From: JABDBE01 sp963832245
Lineage (GTDB): Bacteria; Acidobacteriota; Terriglobia; Terriglobales; Acidobacteriaceae
Direction: 5' to 3'
Length of the DNA stretch: 64,000 nucleotides
Assembly: GCA_963832245.1 (NCBI GenBank)
Contig: CAWHTG010000003.1
Location: 682,001 to 746,000, forward strand
Shown here: piece after piece, positions 9,281 to 17,671 of the stretch
Layout of the letters: every line of letters begins with the position of its first letter
How positions within the stretch are numbered: position 1 is the stretch's first letter
Position numbers and translations under genes: made by a program
Notes under the pieces: generated by a model
What the model was told of the DNA's origin: nothing
What the model saw: only the letters and a program-made list of their open reading frames with translations
Database searches by the model: none

Positions 9281-10535
9281 GGGGCGTCCTTTGGTAGAAT
9301 TCGGGCGATGAAGCGAGTTGATCCAGGAGATGTAAGCCGCACTGGATCGCTTTTTCGACGTCCTCACCGGCGACCGATTCCGCGGGATCGTGGCTGATCC
9401 CGGCCGGGGTTCGCAGAAAAATCATCGCGGCGGGAATCTTTTCCGCCAGAATCATGGCATCGTGACCCGCACCGCTCACCAACCGATGGGGCTTACACCC
9501 CGTCTTGGCGATTGCCTTTTCTATCTCCGCAATGAGAAACGGATGCATCGCGACTGCTCTCTGGTTCATCAGCGTGTTCTCTCGCACAAATAATCCGCGG
9601 GTTGCAGCAATTGATTGAGCTTGGCGAATGAGATCCTCCAGGGTGCGCCTTCGAACCTCATCGGAACTGTGACGAACGTCAAGGGTGAGACGCGCTTCCG
9701 CTGCGATCACGTTCGCCGCGCCCGGCTTTGCCTCGATCCTTCCGACGGTCGCAACCAAACCAGTGATTCCTTGTGCGGCTCGTTCCACTGCGCCAATCCA
9801 CTCCGCAGCGCCAGCAACGGCGTCGCATCGAAGATGCATGGGCGTTGTGCCGGCGTGGTTGGCGCGTCCAAAAAATGTGAATTCTAATCGGCTCTGTCCT
9901 GCAATCGCCTCGACCGCTGCGAGTGGCAGATTCAGTTTCTCCAGAACCGGTCCCTGTTCGATATGAAACTCTAGGTAGCCTAACGCGTTGTCGTCTAACT
10001 CAGCCTGAGGAATCTCATCAGGATTCAACCCAAACTCTTTGATCGCGTTTCGCACGGAGATCCCTTGTGCATCCTGAACGTCCAACAGTTGCTGATTCAG
10101 CGTGCCTACCAATGCGCGGCTGCCGATGAAGGGAGTGCCAAAGCGTACTCCTTCCTCCTCCGAGAAGCCAACCACTTCGATTGCGAACGGAAGCTTGCGC
10201 CCCTGCAACTCCTCCAGCAATGCGACCGCAAGAACGACTCCGAGGATTCCATCGTAAGCACCGGCGTTAGGAACCGTATCGAGATGCGAACCTATCAGAA
10301 GGCGAGGTGCGTACGGCACGGCGACCGGATAGAGGCCACGAAAATTTCCGGCGGCGTCCACGCGAACCTCCGCGCCCAGCGGTTTTATCCAGCGGGCAAT
10401 TTCCTGGTGGCAATCATGCATGGGCGGAGACAGGAACGTCCGGCGGGTGCTGTCCGAGGCTTCCGAAAAAGACGCTAGCCTTTGGCATCGGGCAATGACT
10501 TCGCCTGCACGATTTGTGGCCTCAATTGTCTGCAC
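9273..10535 (-). CDS. allC: Allantoate amidohydrolase (M20 family)
   Basis: 420 residues. Hydrolyses allantoate to ureidoglycine with release of ammonia and CO2. M20 metal motifs are intact: GSHLDTVPNAGAYDG, FSEEEGVRFG, EFHIEQGP, ANHAGTTPM (dimerisation and substrate region) and SGAGHDAM, with the final H in GISHDP. GTG at 10535 is the only reasonable start; no clear Shine-Dalgarno precedes it. It lies 40 nt after the urate hydroxylase stop and overlaps the allE start by 8 nt. Compared with the paralogue at 7299-8537, it keeps the canonical EEEG and HAGTTPM of allantoate hydrolases, so the two can be told apart. Confidence 0.9.
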   Translation of the reverse strand: MQTIEATNRAGEVIARCQRLASFSEASDSTRRTFLSPPMHDCHQEIARWIKPLGAEVRVDAAGNFRGLYPVAVPYAPRLLIGSHLDTVPNAGAYDGILGVVLAVALLEELQGRKLPFAIEVVGFSEEEGVRFGTPFIGSRALVGTLNQQLLDVQDAQGISVRNAIKEFGLNPDEIPQAELDDNALGYLEFHIEQGPVLEKLNLPLAAVEAIAGQSRLEFTFFGRANHAGTTPMHLRCDAVAGAAEWIGAVERAAQGITGLVATVGRIEAKPGAANVIAAEARLTLDVRHSSDEVRRRTLEDLIRQAQSIAATRGLFVRENTLMNQRAVAMHPFLIAEIEKAIAKTGCKPHRLVSGAGHDAMILAEKIPAAMIFLRTPAGISHDPAESVAGEDVEKAIQCGLHLLDQLASSPEFYQRTPRA

Positions 10536-10575
10536 TAGATTCTAACTTTGGTACGAACACACATTTCGCGGAAGC

Positions 10576-11394
10576 TCAGGCTTCACGTATAAGCTTTGCC
10601 GCCGTCCAGCCGATAACAACGAGGGCGACGAGAACTTCCCAACCGCATGCGTTCCCATAGGTGGCGACGGGAAAGTGGTTGCTGATCATGATAAAGACAA
10701 CGGGAACCGCCATGAAAGTATTGTGTTTGGAACGTAACTTCGCCTGCGCGCTGAGGGACGCATCGAACTGCGCGCCGGCCGCGGCGGCCGTGACCATTTT
10801 GCGCTGGGAAGGAAGGATTCGGAACCAAACATTGGCAGTCATAATCGTGCCCAGCAGCGCTCCAATGTGGATGTAGGCGGCGCGTCCGCTGAACACATGC
10901 ATCAATCCCCAGGCAAGCAGGGCAATCATGAGAAGAGAGAATACCGCGAACACGGCTTCCGACCTACCGAGAGGGGACAGTAGCGCCAGATCGTAGACGA
11001 CCCACCCGCCTGCCAGCACGGCTAGCCCGATGGCTATGGCACGCCCCTGGGAAATGTCAGCGCCATCGGGATCAATGAGTCCGCTGCTCAGGTAGTAGAC
11101 AAGGAACAGCAGCACCATTCCGCTGAGCCAGGTCATTAGCGCCTCCCAACGGAACCAACGAACTTGCTCGGGCCTGACCTTTAGCGATTTCTGTTTGTCG
11201 ACAGCGTAAAAACCTCCGCTGTGAACCATCCATACCGACGGACTGTTGCCAGCTCCGGCGGCGTTCTTCTCGAGCCTGACAAATTGGCCGTCGAGCCAGG
11301 TGAAATAGTATGTTTGGCCAACCCACATGATGGCCGCAAAAACGTGCAACCAGCGCACCAGCAGGTTAAGCCATTCGCGGATTGATGAGGTCAA
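10576..11394 (-). CDS. puuD: Membrane urate hydroxylase (PuuD-type) lacking the cytochrome c domain
   Basis: 272 residues with about eight hydrophobic segments. Segments such as VRWLHVFAAIMWVGQTYYF, HVFSGRAAYIHIGALLGTIM and MISNHFPVATYG match the membrane domain of PuuD urate hydroxylases (urate oxidase N-terminal family), which convert urate to 5-hydroxyisourate. Characterised PuuD proteins continue into a C-terminal cytochrome c with CXXCH. No CXXCH is present here and no cytochrome gene adjoins, so the electron acceptor must be elsewhere. TTG 11394 is the start, with GGAG 8 nt upstream. Position in the operon, directly after HIU hydrolase, supports the assignment. Confidence 0.82.
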   Translation of the reverse strand: MTSSIREWLNLLVRWLHVFAAIMWVGQTYYFTWLDGQFVRLEKNAAGAGNSPSVWMVHSGGFYAVDKQKSLKVRPEQVRWFRWEALMTWLSGMVLLFLVYYLSSGLIDPDGADISQGRAIAIGLAVLAGGWVVYDLALLSPLGRSEAVFAVFSLLMIALLAWGLMHVFSGRAAYIHIGALLGTIMTANVWFRILPSQRKMVTAAAAGAQFDASLSAQAKLRSKHNTFMAVPVVFIMISNHFPVATYGNACGWEVLVALVVIGWTAAKLIREA

Positions 11395-11423
11395 TTTATC
11401 AACTCCATGCGAGAAACAGTAGT

Positions 11424-11768
11424 TCAGCTTCCTCGGTAGGTCGTATATCCGTTCGGGCTGAGGAGCAGCGGTATGTGAAAAGTCGATTCAGCGTCTCCTG
11501 CCTGGAACGTAACTTCCACTACCGGATACAGTGACTCGATTTTCTGCTGCGCGTAGTAGCTCCCAGTGTCAAAACTCAAACGATAAACTCCCGCGGACAG
11601 ATTCTCTCCTTCCGGCAGCAACTGCGGGCACCGGCCATCTTGATCGGTGTGCGTCGAGGTCAGCAGGCGCCAATCTCTTGAGGCGTTCTGTTTCTCCAAG
11701 CGAACAGGCACGTCCTTGGCGGGCTTGCCATGGACCATGTCCAGAACGTGAGTCGAAATACGTTTCAT
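11424..11768 (-). CDS. uraH: 5-hydroxyisourate hydrolase (transthyretin-like)
   Basis: 114 residues, the normal size for HIU hydrolase. It converts 5-hydroxyisourate to OHCU. The signatures are the N-terminal STHVLDMVHGKPA segment with the catalytic His, FHIPLLLSP near the end and the C-terminal tetrapeptide YRGS that defines HIU hydrolases against transthyretin. ATG 11768 overlaps the stop of the upstream fused dehydrogenase gene (ATGA); the in-frame ATG at 11780 is less likely. The product feeds the OHCU decarboxylase domain encoded just upstream. Confidence 0.93.
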   Translation of the reverse strand: MKRISTHVLDMVHGKPAKDVPVRLEKQNASRDWRLLTSTHTDQDGRCPQLLPEGENLSAGVYRLSFDTGSYYAQQKIESLYPVVEVTFQAGDAESTFHIPLLLSPNGYTTYRGS

Positions 11769-13165
11769 CCTTGAAGCCATTTCCTCAGCCGGATGTGTGT
11801 AATCTGCCGCTGTTGCTCAGCGGCTTCGCGAAGCTCAGTTTCAGCGTCATGCTGCAGACGGCGTCGAAGGATCTCCAGAATTTCCGGTGCCGATTTACCG
11901 GTAGCGCACACGATGAAGATACAATTGAAACGCTCCTCGTAAGCTCGATTTGCATCCGCTAACGCGATCTTCACGGCAGCATCCGCGTCCCCGACATTCT
12001 TTTGCTCCTGCGCCGACCATTCTACCGACTGAGTCGACACAGAGTGTGATGGCCGCGACTGCCCGATTCGGGGATGACTGGCGAACGCCTCCATCCAGTC
12101 CGATCGTGTCAGGTGATGCCATGTTTCGTCCGACGCACGTAGCAACGCAGTCTCGTCGCTGAGCGGTCTTCGGGCGACGATGCCTTGCGCCCAGGCTTTG
12201 GATCCGCAGCAGGGTAGAATCTCGTGCATGGCCTGGTCGACCGGAAGATGATTCCATCGTGCGAGAACATCCTTCGCTTCTCCGCGCTCCGCGCCCGTTT
12301 CCGGCGAATTCAGACGATTTAGGAACTCAGCCACCAGATTGCCCGCCACTGCCGCACGATACTTTGCAGTTGACCGAATATCGTCAATTGGCTGGATCTC
12401 CATAACTGCAGCCTTTCTCACTAAGGTCAAAAGATCGGAATCAATCGTCTTTCCTCTCACGATTTGCTCAGTCTCGGTCAGGCGGAGCGGAACGGGCGCC
12501 ACGCTACCCAGAGCGATGTGAACATCTTCGACCACACTTCCGCGAAGGCGGCCGAGAGCCGCGATACAGACTTTGGAGATCGCCTGCGCATTTCGAGCGC
12601 CCACCTTGCGGGCATGGCTGAAATATCCCGAAAATTGCCGCGGCAGACATACCGTTTTAACCAGTTCATCACGCGCCAGCAGCATCTTTTTGTAGCCAAT
12701 GTGAAAGTTTACATAGGGCAGTCTGCGTTCACCCCGCACCGACACCACAATCAATTCCGCATCGTATACGAGGAGCGCGGGCAGCGAGTCCGCGGCCGGT
12801 GATGCGTTAACGATATTACCGCCGATGGTTCCTCGATTCTGGTTCGCGATTCCTCCGGTCCAGCGCGCGGCACTAGACAACAGCGGAAACTCCCGTCCAA
12901 GAACCTCATGTTTGCGGAGGTCAGTATAAGTGCATCCCGCGCCAATTCGAACTTCGCTAGACGTGACCTCAATGCCCCGCAACTCGGGAAGATTCCAAAT
13001 GCTGACCAGCTTTCGCGCCGGAAGCTTCCCAGCCGCATATTGCACCATCACATCCGTGCCCCCGGCAATCGGAAGCCACACGCCCGGTTCTTTTGCCAGG
13101 AGCGACACAATCGCGTGCAAGTTGCCGGGTGCGACCATCTCGTAATCCGAGGGATGCGATCTCAT
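11765..13165 (-). CDS. Xanthine dehydrogenase FAD subunit fused to OHCU decarboxylase
   Basis: 466 residues in one uninterrupted frame. Residues about 1-290 are a xanthine dehydrogenase FAD-binding subunit: PIAGGTDVMVQ and GTIGGNIVNASPAADSLPALL bind FAD, followed by the CO-dehydrogenase-flavoprotein-type C-terminal domain. Residues about 300-466 are an OHCU decarboxylase (UraD family) with HPRIGQ (catalytic His and Pro), SAQEQKNV (Glu) and FIVCATGKSAPEILEILRRRL. One polypeptide would therefore serve both the oxidation of hypoxanthine/xanthine and the decarboxylation giving (S)-allantoin two steps later. Start and stop both overlap neighbouring genes by 4 nt. No separate uraD is present, which supports a functional fusion. 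Confidence 0.88.
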   Translation of the reverse strand: MRSHPSDYEMVAPGNLHAIVSLLAKEPGVWLPIAGGTDVMVQYAAGKLPARKLVSIWNLPELRGIEVTSSEVRIGAGCTYTDLRKHEVLGREFPLLSSAARWTGGIANQNRGTIGGNIVNASPAADSLPALLVYDAELIVVSVRGERRLPYVNFHIGYKKMLLARDELVKTVCLPRQFSGYFSHARKVGARNAQAISKVCIAALGRLRGSVVEDVHIALGSVAPVPLRLTETEQIVRGKTIDSDLLTLVRKAAVMEIQPIDDIRSTAKYRAAVAGNLVAEFLNRLNSPETGAERGEAKDVLARWNHLPVDQAMHEILPCCGSKAWAQGIVARRPLSDETALLRASDETWHHLTRSDWMEAFASHPRIGQSRPSHSVSTQSVEWSAQEQKNVGDADAAVKIALADANRAYEERFNCIFIVCATGKSAPEILEILRRRLQHDAETELREAAEQQRQITHIRLRKWLQG

Positions 13166-13659
13166 GCAACCGTCCTGCGGCGCGCTGCTTCGGCAACCGC
13201 TTCAACAATCTGACTGTAGCCGGTGCAGCGGCAAAGATTACCAGAAAGGCCTTCCCGGATTTCTTCCATCGTGGGTTCAGGTTTTTCGTTCAGTAAATGG
13301 CAGGCGGCGAGAATCATCCCCGGAGTGCAGATGCCGCACTGCGCGCCGCCGCATTGCAGAAAGGCATCTTGCACAACGTGCAGCATCTCTCCACTGGCTA
13401 CTCCTTCGATCGTCGCAATGCTGGAGCCTTGAGCCTGGAGAACCGGTACGAGGCAGCTATTCACGAGGACTCCGTCCAGCAACACCGAGCACGAACCGCA
13501 CTCGCCTTCTCCGCAACCTTCTTTGGCGCCGGTCAATTGGAGTTGTCGCCGCAACACGTCGAGCAGCCGCTCCATTGGGTAAGCACGCACCGTCTTTCTC
13601 TCGCCGTTGACCACGAACGAAATCTCGATTTGGGCAGGCCTGGGATAGGAGTCGGTCAT
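13162..13659 (-). CDS. Xanthine dehydrogenase [2Fe-2S] small subunit
   Basis: 165 residues. It transfers electrons between the molybdenum and FAD subunits of xanthine dehydrogenase. It has a plant-ferredoxin-type cluster site (EGCGEGECGSCSVL plus the Cys of VNSCLVP) in the N-terminal half and a second helical cluster domain (CGGAQCGICTPGM and GNLCRCTGY), the normal two-cluster arrangement of this subunit. ATG 13659 overlaps the large-subunit stop by 4 nt and its stop overlaps the FAD-subunit start by 4 nt, so all three subunits are likely made in fixed ratio. Confidence 0.93.
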   Translation of the reverse strand: MTDSYPRPAQIEISFVVNGERKTVRAYPMERLLDVLRRQLQLTGAKEGCGEGECGSCSVLLDGVLVNSCLVPVLQAQGSSIATIEGVASGEMLHVVQDAFLQCGGAQCGICTPGMILAACHLLNEKPEPTMEEIREGLSGNLCRCTGYSQIVEAVAEAARRRTVA

Positions 13660-15935
13660 CGGACCCTGGGCGCGGAACCAACTCCGCTATTTTGCGACGA
13701 TGCGGCGAATTCGGATTCGTTCAATCCATCCATAATGTCTTCCGGAAGCAAGGGAATCGAATCGAAATGAACTCCGAGCGCGTCTACAATGGCGTTAACA
13801 ATTGCCGGGGCGGGACCGTCCATTGGGAGTTCGCCGATGCCCTTCGAACCATACGCTCCGTAGACGTTCCCCAACTCTTCGAAGAACACGCGGATCGGCG
13901 GCAGGTCGCTCGACGTTGGCATGATGTAATTGGTCATCTGGCTGTTCTGCATGCGTCCATTTTGCCAAACTACTTTTTCATAAAGACTGAATCCAATGGC
14001 CTGAGCGATGCCGCCGATGATTTGGCCCCTTGCCAGAAGTGGATGCAAAACTTTGCCGACTTCCTGGAGCGCGACGAAGTCCTCCACCGAAACGCTGTAT
14101 GTGGTCAGATCAACCGTCACTTCGGCGATGTAAACCGCCCAAGCAAACGCTGCATAGGCTTCTCCGCGATACTTTTCATCGTCCCAGAAAATGTCGCTGG
14201 GCGCCTCGTACCGCGACCAACAACGGAACTGGCCATGCGCTGCCACGTAGCGCTGGCAGGCGGCGCGAAATTCGTCGGTCGAATACGCCTCGCCGAGCAG
14301 ATTGGATGAAATCAGCGTCTGTCGAATTCCCAAGGCCGCGGACTGCACTAATTTTCCAACCACCATGACCGTGCGCGACGCGACGGTTGGGCCGCTGTTG
14401 GGTACCTCCAGAGTATCCGCCTGCGCCAAGCTGACGTTCTCATATGGCAGACCGAGAGCTTCGGCGGCAATCTGGCTCAAAACAGTCTTCGTTCCCTGGC
14501 CAAATTCCGTACTCGAAACCAGCACGCGCACGCTGCCGTCGGCGCAGCCTTCCACACCGACAACCGAACTCAGATAGCGCTCACCCGAACCGGTAAATCC
14601 GGCGCCGTGCAGAAACGCGGCAATGCCCATGCCCTTCCTGGTAATGCTGCCCTCATTCTCGTTTGCGAAACGCTGTTTCTTGGAGTGATAATCCGAAACT
14701 TCCAGCGCGCGGTCAAGCAACTTACCGAGATCGATCGGCTCGCGTATAACCTGTTCTGTGGTAGTGGTCTGTCCGGGCTGCAGAAAATTCCTGCGCCGGA
14801 TTTCGACCGGAGAAAGACCTACCTCTTGCGCGATGCGGTCCATGTGCCGCTCCATGGCAAACAGGCTCTGCGGCGCTCCAAAGCCACGAAAAGCCCCGTG
14901 GGGCGGCGCGTTTGTGGCAACCGCTTTTGCGCGGATGCGAACACTCGGCCAGTCGTACGGCCCTCCAGCGTGAATTGCCCCGCGAGAAAGAACCACGGGT
15001 GACAGGGTAAGGTACGCCCCACCGTCAATCGTGAAATCGATTTCACCGCCAAGGATTGTGCCATCCTTGCTGACGGCCGTTCGGTGGCGCGTACGCGACG
15101 GATGTCGCTTGGTAGTCGCCGCCATGTCTTCCATGCGGTCATAAATAATCTTCACTGGTCTTCCGGACTTGATCGCCAGCAGCGCGGCATGCGCTGCGAT
15201 CATCGACGGATACTCTTCCTTCCCGCCGAAGGCGCCTCCAGTCTCCATTTGCACGACGCGGACTTTCTCCGCAGGCAAGCTGCAAAGTGCCATCAAAGCC
15301 TTGTGAATGTAGTAGGGGCACTGCAACGAACCCCACACCGTGATTCCCTGCCCGGGGTCGAAAGCAGCGATCATCCCGTTGTTTTCGATGTAAAGCTGTT
15401 CCTGGGCTCCGGTTGTGTACTCACCTTCGACGATGTAATCGGCCTTTTCCCAGATAGCATCGACATCGCCTTTCTCGATCAAATAGGTTTTGAAGATGTT
15501 ATCTTCGCCCCACACAATTTCAGAGCGGCGTTCGCTTTCTTCAATCGTAAAGATCGCGCGCAGAGGATCGTATTCGATCGAGACGGCCGCAACAGCTTTT
15601 GGGAGAAGATGGCGGTCTGGATGAGCCAACAACAGAATCGGTTCGTCGGGATGATTGACAAATTCACTTGCCAAACACGGCTGATCGTCTCCGATCAATG
15701 CGATGCAATTTTTTCCCGGAATATCTTTCGCCGACACGATTACGAATTCATCCCAGGGAATTCCAGGGTCGAATGTGATCTTTCCTATGCGTCCGCGCGG
15801 AATCTGGCTGCGGACAGTTGCTCCAAAAAGCATGTTGGGCAGAACCATATCGTCGACGTATTGGGACTTTCCGGTTACCTTATCGCGGCCCTCTTTGCGT
15901 GGGACGGACTTGCCGACGATTCCAGTGCCGTTCAT
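13656..15935 (-). CDS. Xanthine dehydrogenase molybdopterin-binding large subunit
   Basis: About 759 residues from the chosen start. Oxidises hypoxanthine to xanthine and xanthine to urate at a molybdopterin cofactor. Recognisable elements: GKSVPRKEGRDKVTGKSQY at the N-terminus, GGAFGGKEE, the Arg-containing GAFRGFGAPQ, EFGQGTKTVLSQIAAEALG, and KGIGELPMDGPAP with the expected catalytic Glu. ATG 15935 begins just before the conserved domain but has no good Shine-Dalgarno. The frame is open upstream to 16136, inside the allantoinase gene, and would add 67 unconserved-looking residues. No XdhC-type cofactor-insertion chaperone gene adjoins. Confidence 0.9.
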   Translation of the reverse strand: MNGTGIVGKSVPRKEGRDKVTGKSQYVDDMVLPNMLFGATVRSQIPRGRIGKITFDPGIPWDEFVIVSAKDIPGKNCIALIGDDQPCLASEFVNHPDEPILLLAHPDRHLLPKAVAAVSIEYDPLRAIFTIEESERRSEIVWGEDNIFKTYLIEKGDVDAIWEKADYIVEGEYTTGAQEQLYIENNGMIAAFDPGQGITVWGSLQCPYYIHKALMALCSLPAEKVRVVQMETGGAFGGKEEYPSMIAAHAALLAIKSGRPVKIIYDRMEDMAATTKRHPSRTRHRTAVSKDGTILGGEIDFTIDGGAYLTLSPVVLSRGAIHAGGPYDWPSVRIRAKAVATNAPPHGAFRGFGAPQSLFAMERHMDRIAQEVGLSPVEIRRRNFLQPGQTTTTEQVIREPIDLGKLLDRALEVSDYHSKKQRFANENEGSITRKGMGIAAFLHGAGFTGSGERYLSSVVGVEGCADGSVRVLVSSTEFGQGTKTVLSQIAAEALGLPYENVSLAQADTLEVPNSGPTVASRTVMVVGKLVQSAALGIRQTLISSNLLGEAYSTDEFRAACQRYVAAHGQFRCWSRYEAPSDIFWDDEKYRGEAYAAFAWAVYIAEVTVDLTTYSVSVEDFVALQEVGKVLHPLLARGQIIGGIAQAIGFSLYEKVVWQNGRMQNSQMTNYIMPTSSDLPPIRVFFEELGNVYGAYGSKGIGELPMDGPAPAIVNAIVDALGVHFDSIPLLPEDIMDGLNESEFAASSQNSGVGSAPRVR

Positions 15936-16056
15936 TTTGACCGATTGTCTCAGCGATTCTGCCCCGGCTCGATTGACCTCGCTAGAACGCCGAAACCCGC
16001 GAATGGGATAGTGTATGACAGCCGGGGTCAGAGTGGAGAGGAAGTGTTTAATCGAG

Positions 16057-17436
16057 TTAGAAAGACTTATGTCGGCGATGTGAATTCGGGGTGTATTCTC
16101 GTCCGGCAGGTTTACCGGGAAACTCTCCATCGGCAAAGACGCAGTTCCCTCGCAGATAGGTTGCCTGCACCACCCCGCGCAACGCTTCTCCCAGATACGG
16201 CGAGACTGGATGCCGGTAGTGCAATCTGTCTTCGGTCACAACAAATTCGCGCTCGGAATCGAACACAACGAAATCTGCGTTGTATCCAGTGGCAATTCGA
16301 CCCTTGCGCGTTTCGCAGCCGGCGAGTCGGGCTGGCGCTGCTGCCATCCAGCGCGCCAGATCGAGCAACGTGAAACCTCGATTGCTGGCTTCAGTCCACA
16401 TCAGCGGTAACGCCACTGAAAGGCTGGCAATGCCGCCCCACGCTGTCTGAAAATTGCCCTCGCCGAGGCGCTTCATCACGGGAGGGCATGGAGAGTGGTC
16501 GGTTACTACCAGATCGATCGTTCCATCCCTGAGGCCCTTCCACAATCGCTCGCAATTGTCACGGCTGCGAATCGGTGGCGCGCATTTGCTCAGGGTCGCG
16601 CCATTCGCGATCGTTTCAGCGGACAGATGCAGGTAGTGTGGACATGTTTCCACGCTCACCGGGAGGCCTTCGGAGCGAGCAGTGTTTAATTCCGGAAGAG
16701 CCTCGCTAGTCGATAGATGGACAATGTGCAATCGAAAACCATATTCACGGCACAACGAGAGCATCAACCGGATCGCGGCCAGTTCCGCCTCGTCTGGCCG
16801 CGACTGAAGGTACGTGGAGTAGCGGCTCCAATCAGCGCTAGCCAAAGCGTTCGTTGCTCGCTCAATTGGGCCGGGGAGTTCGGCGTGCACCAGGAGCGGC
16901 AGGCCTGTGCGAGCAATGTGCGGCAGCGCCCTCCGCAATTGCTGCTCCGTGACCATGGTGAAACCGTCGATACCTGGATTGATCAGAAAGCATTTGAATC
17001 CCCGCACTCCAGCGGCCGCAAGATCTCTAATGTGATCTTGATTGTCATGAACCACGCCGCCCCACGCCGCCCAATCGACGCGGCATCTGCCTTCTGCGGC
17101 CGCGCGCTTGGCCTGCAGTGCGGCAGCCGTAGTTGTCGCGGGAAGGCAGTTGAGTGGCATATCAACAAGCAGCGTGTATCCGCCGGCGGCCGCGGCTCGC
17201 GTCGCGGTTTCGAAACCTTCCCACTCCGTGCGACCGGGATCGTTGATATGCACGTGCGAATCGACGAGCCCCGGAAGAATGGCCGCTTCGCCGAAGTCAT
17301 GGATTTCGTAGCCATCAATAGGTATCTGACCGGGAGAAACAACTGCCTGGATACGCTCAGCTTCCACCAGGATGGCCGCCGGTAGGATTCCTTCGGAAGT
17401 CACCACCCGCCGAGCGACGAAGGCTTGCAAATTCAA
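16057..17436 (-). CDS. allB: Allantoinase
   Basis: About 459 residues of the cyclic amidohydrolase family; opens allantoin to allantoate. Metal and catalytic motifs: DSHVHINDPGRTEWEGF, the Lys of GFKCFL (expected to be carboxylated and bridge the metals), HAELPG, HIVHLS, ETCPHYL and VTDHSPCPP. TTG 17436 is chosen because a strong AAGGAG lies 8 nt upstream; the frame is open to 17520 without a better signal. It is the first gene of the minus-strand purine operon and divergent from guanine deaminase. The gap to the next gene is about 120 nt, the largest within the operon. Confidence 0.92.
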   Translation of the reverse strand: MNLQAFVARRVVTSEGILPAAILVEAERIQAVVSPGQIPIDGYEIHDFGEAAILPGLVDSHVHINDPGRTEWEGFETATRAAAAGGYTLLVDMPLNCLPATTTAAALQAKRAAAEGRCRVDWAAWGGVVHDNQDHIRDLAAAGVRGFKCFLINPGIDGFTMVTEQQLRRALPHIARTGLPLLVHAELPGPIERATNALASADWSRYSTYLQSRPDEAELAAIRLMLSLCREYGFRLHIVHLSTSEALPELNTARSEGLPVSVETCPHYLHLSAETIANGATLSKCAPPIRSRDNCERLWKGLRDGTIDLVVTDHSPCPPVMKRLGEGNFQTAWGGIASLSVALPLMWTEASNRGFTLLDLARWMAAAPARLAGCETRKGRIATGYNADFVVFDSEREFVVTEDRLHYRHPVSPYLGEALRGVVQATYLRGNCVFADGEFPGKPAGREYTPNSHRRHKSF

Positions 17437-17671
17437 AATGTCAGCTCCTTGGAAGATAAGGCTAGAAACAGAGCGTATGCCCGTGACTCCACCTTTTGCA
17501 ATGCTGACGTCACCGGGCACCGAAACAACATTTTACGAACTTCCGAGTTCCGTCTTATACTCGCTTCTCAGCGAAGCGGCTGCGAAAGCGTCCATGTCGA
17601 CTGAGTTGCGGGTTCGCGGGTTGCTGGCGCGCGAATGCCCCTAACGAATTACGTAGAGATAGAGTGAACGC
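17437..17671. promoter_or_regulatory. Divergent control region between allB and guaD
   Basis: This 235-nt stretch separates the two divergent arms of the purine locus and should hold both promoters. A small inverted repeat, GAACT-TCCG-AGTTC, lies at 17537-17550 and could be an operator. A TATACT at 17556-17561 is a plausible -10 for the guaD side. No regulator gene adjoins, so the controlling protein is not known. The promoter reading is inference from position and weak matches. Confidence 0.35.

Noticed and set aside
15084..16373. Plus-strand open frame of 429 codons
   Set aside because: It lies wholly opposite the xanthine dehydrogenase large subunit and allantoinase, shows no domain, and has the composition of an antisense shadow in a GC-rich gene.
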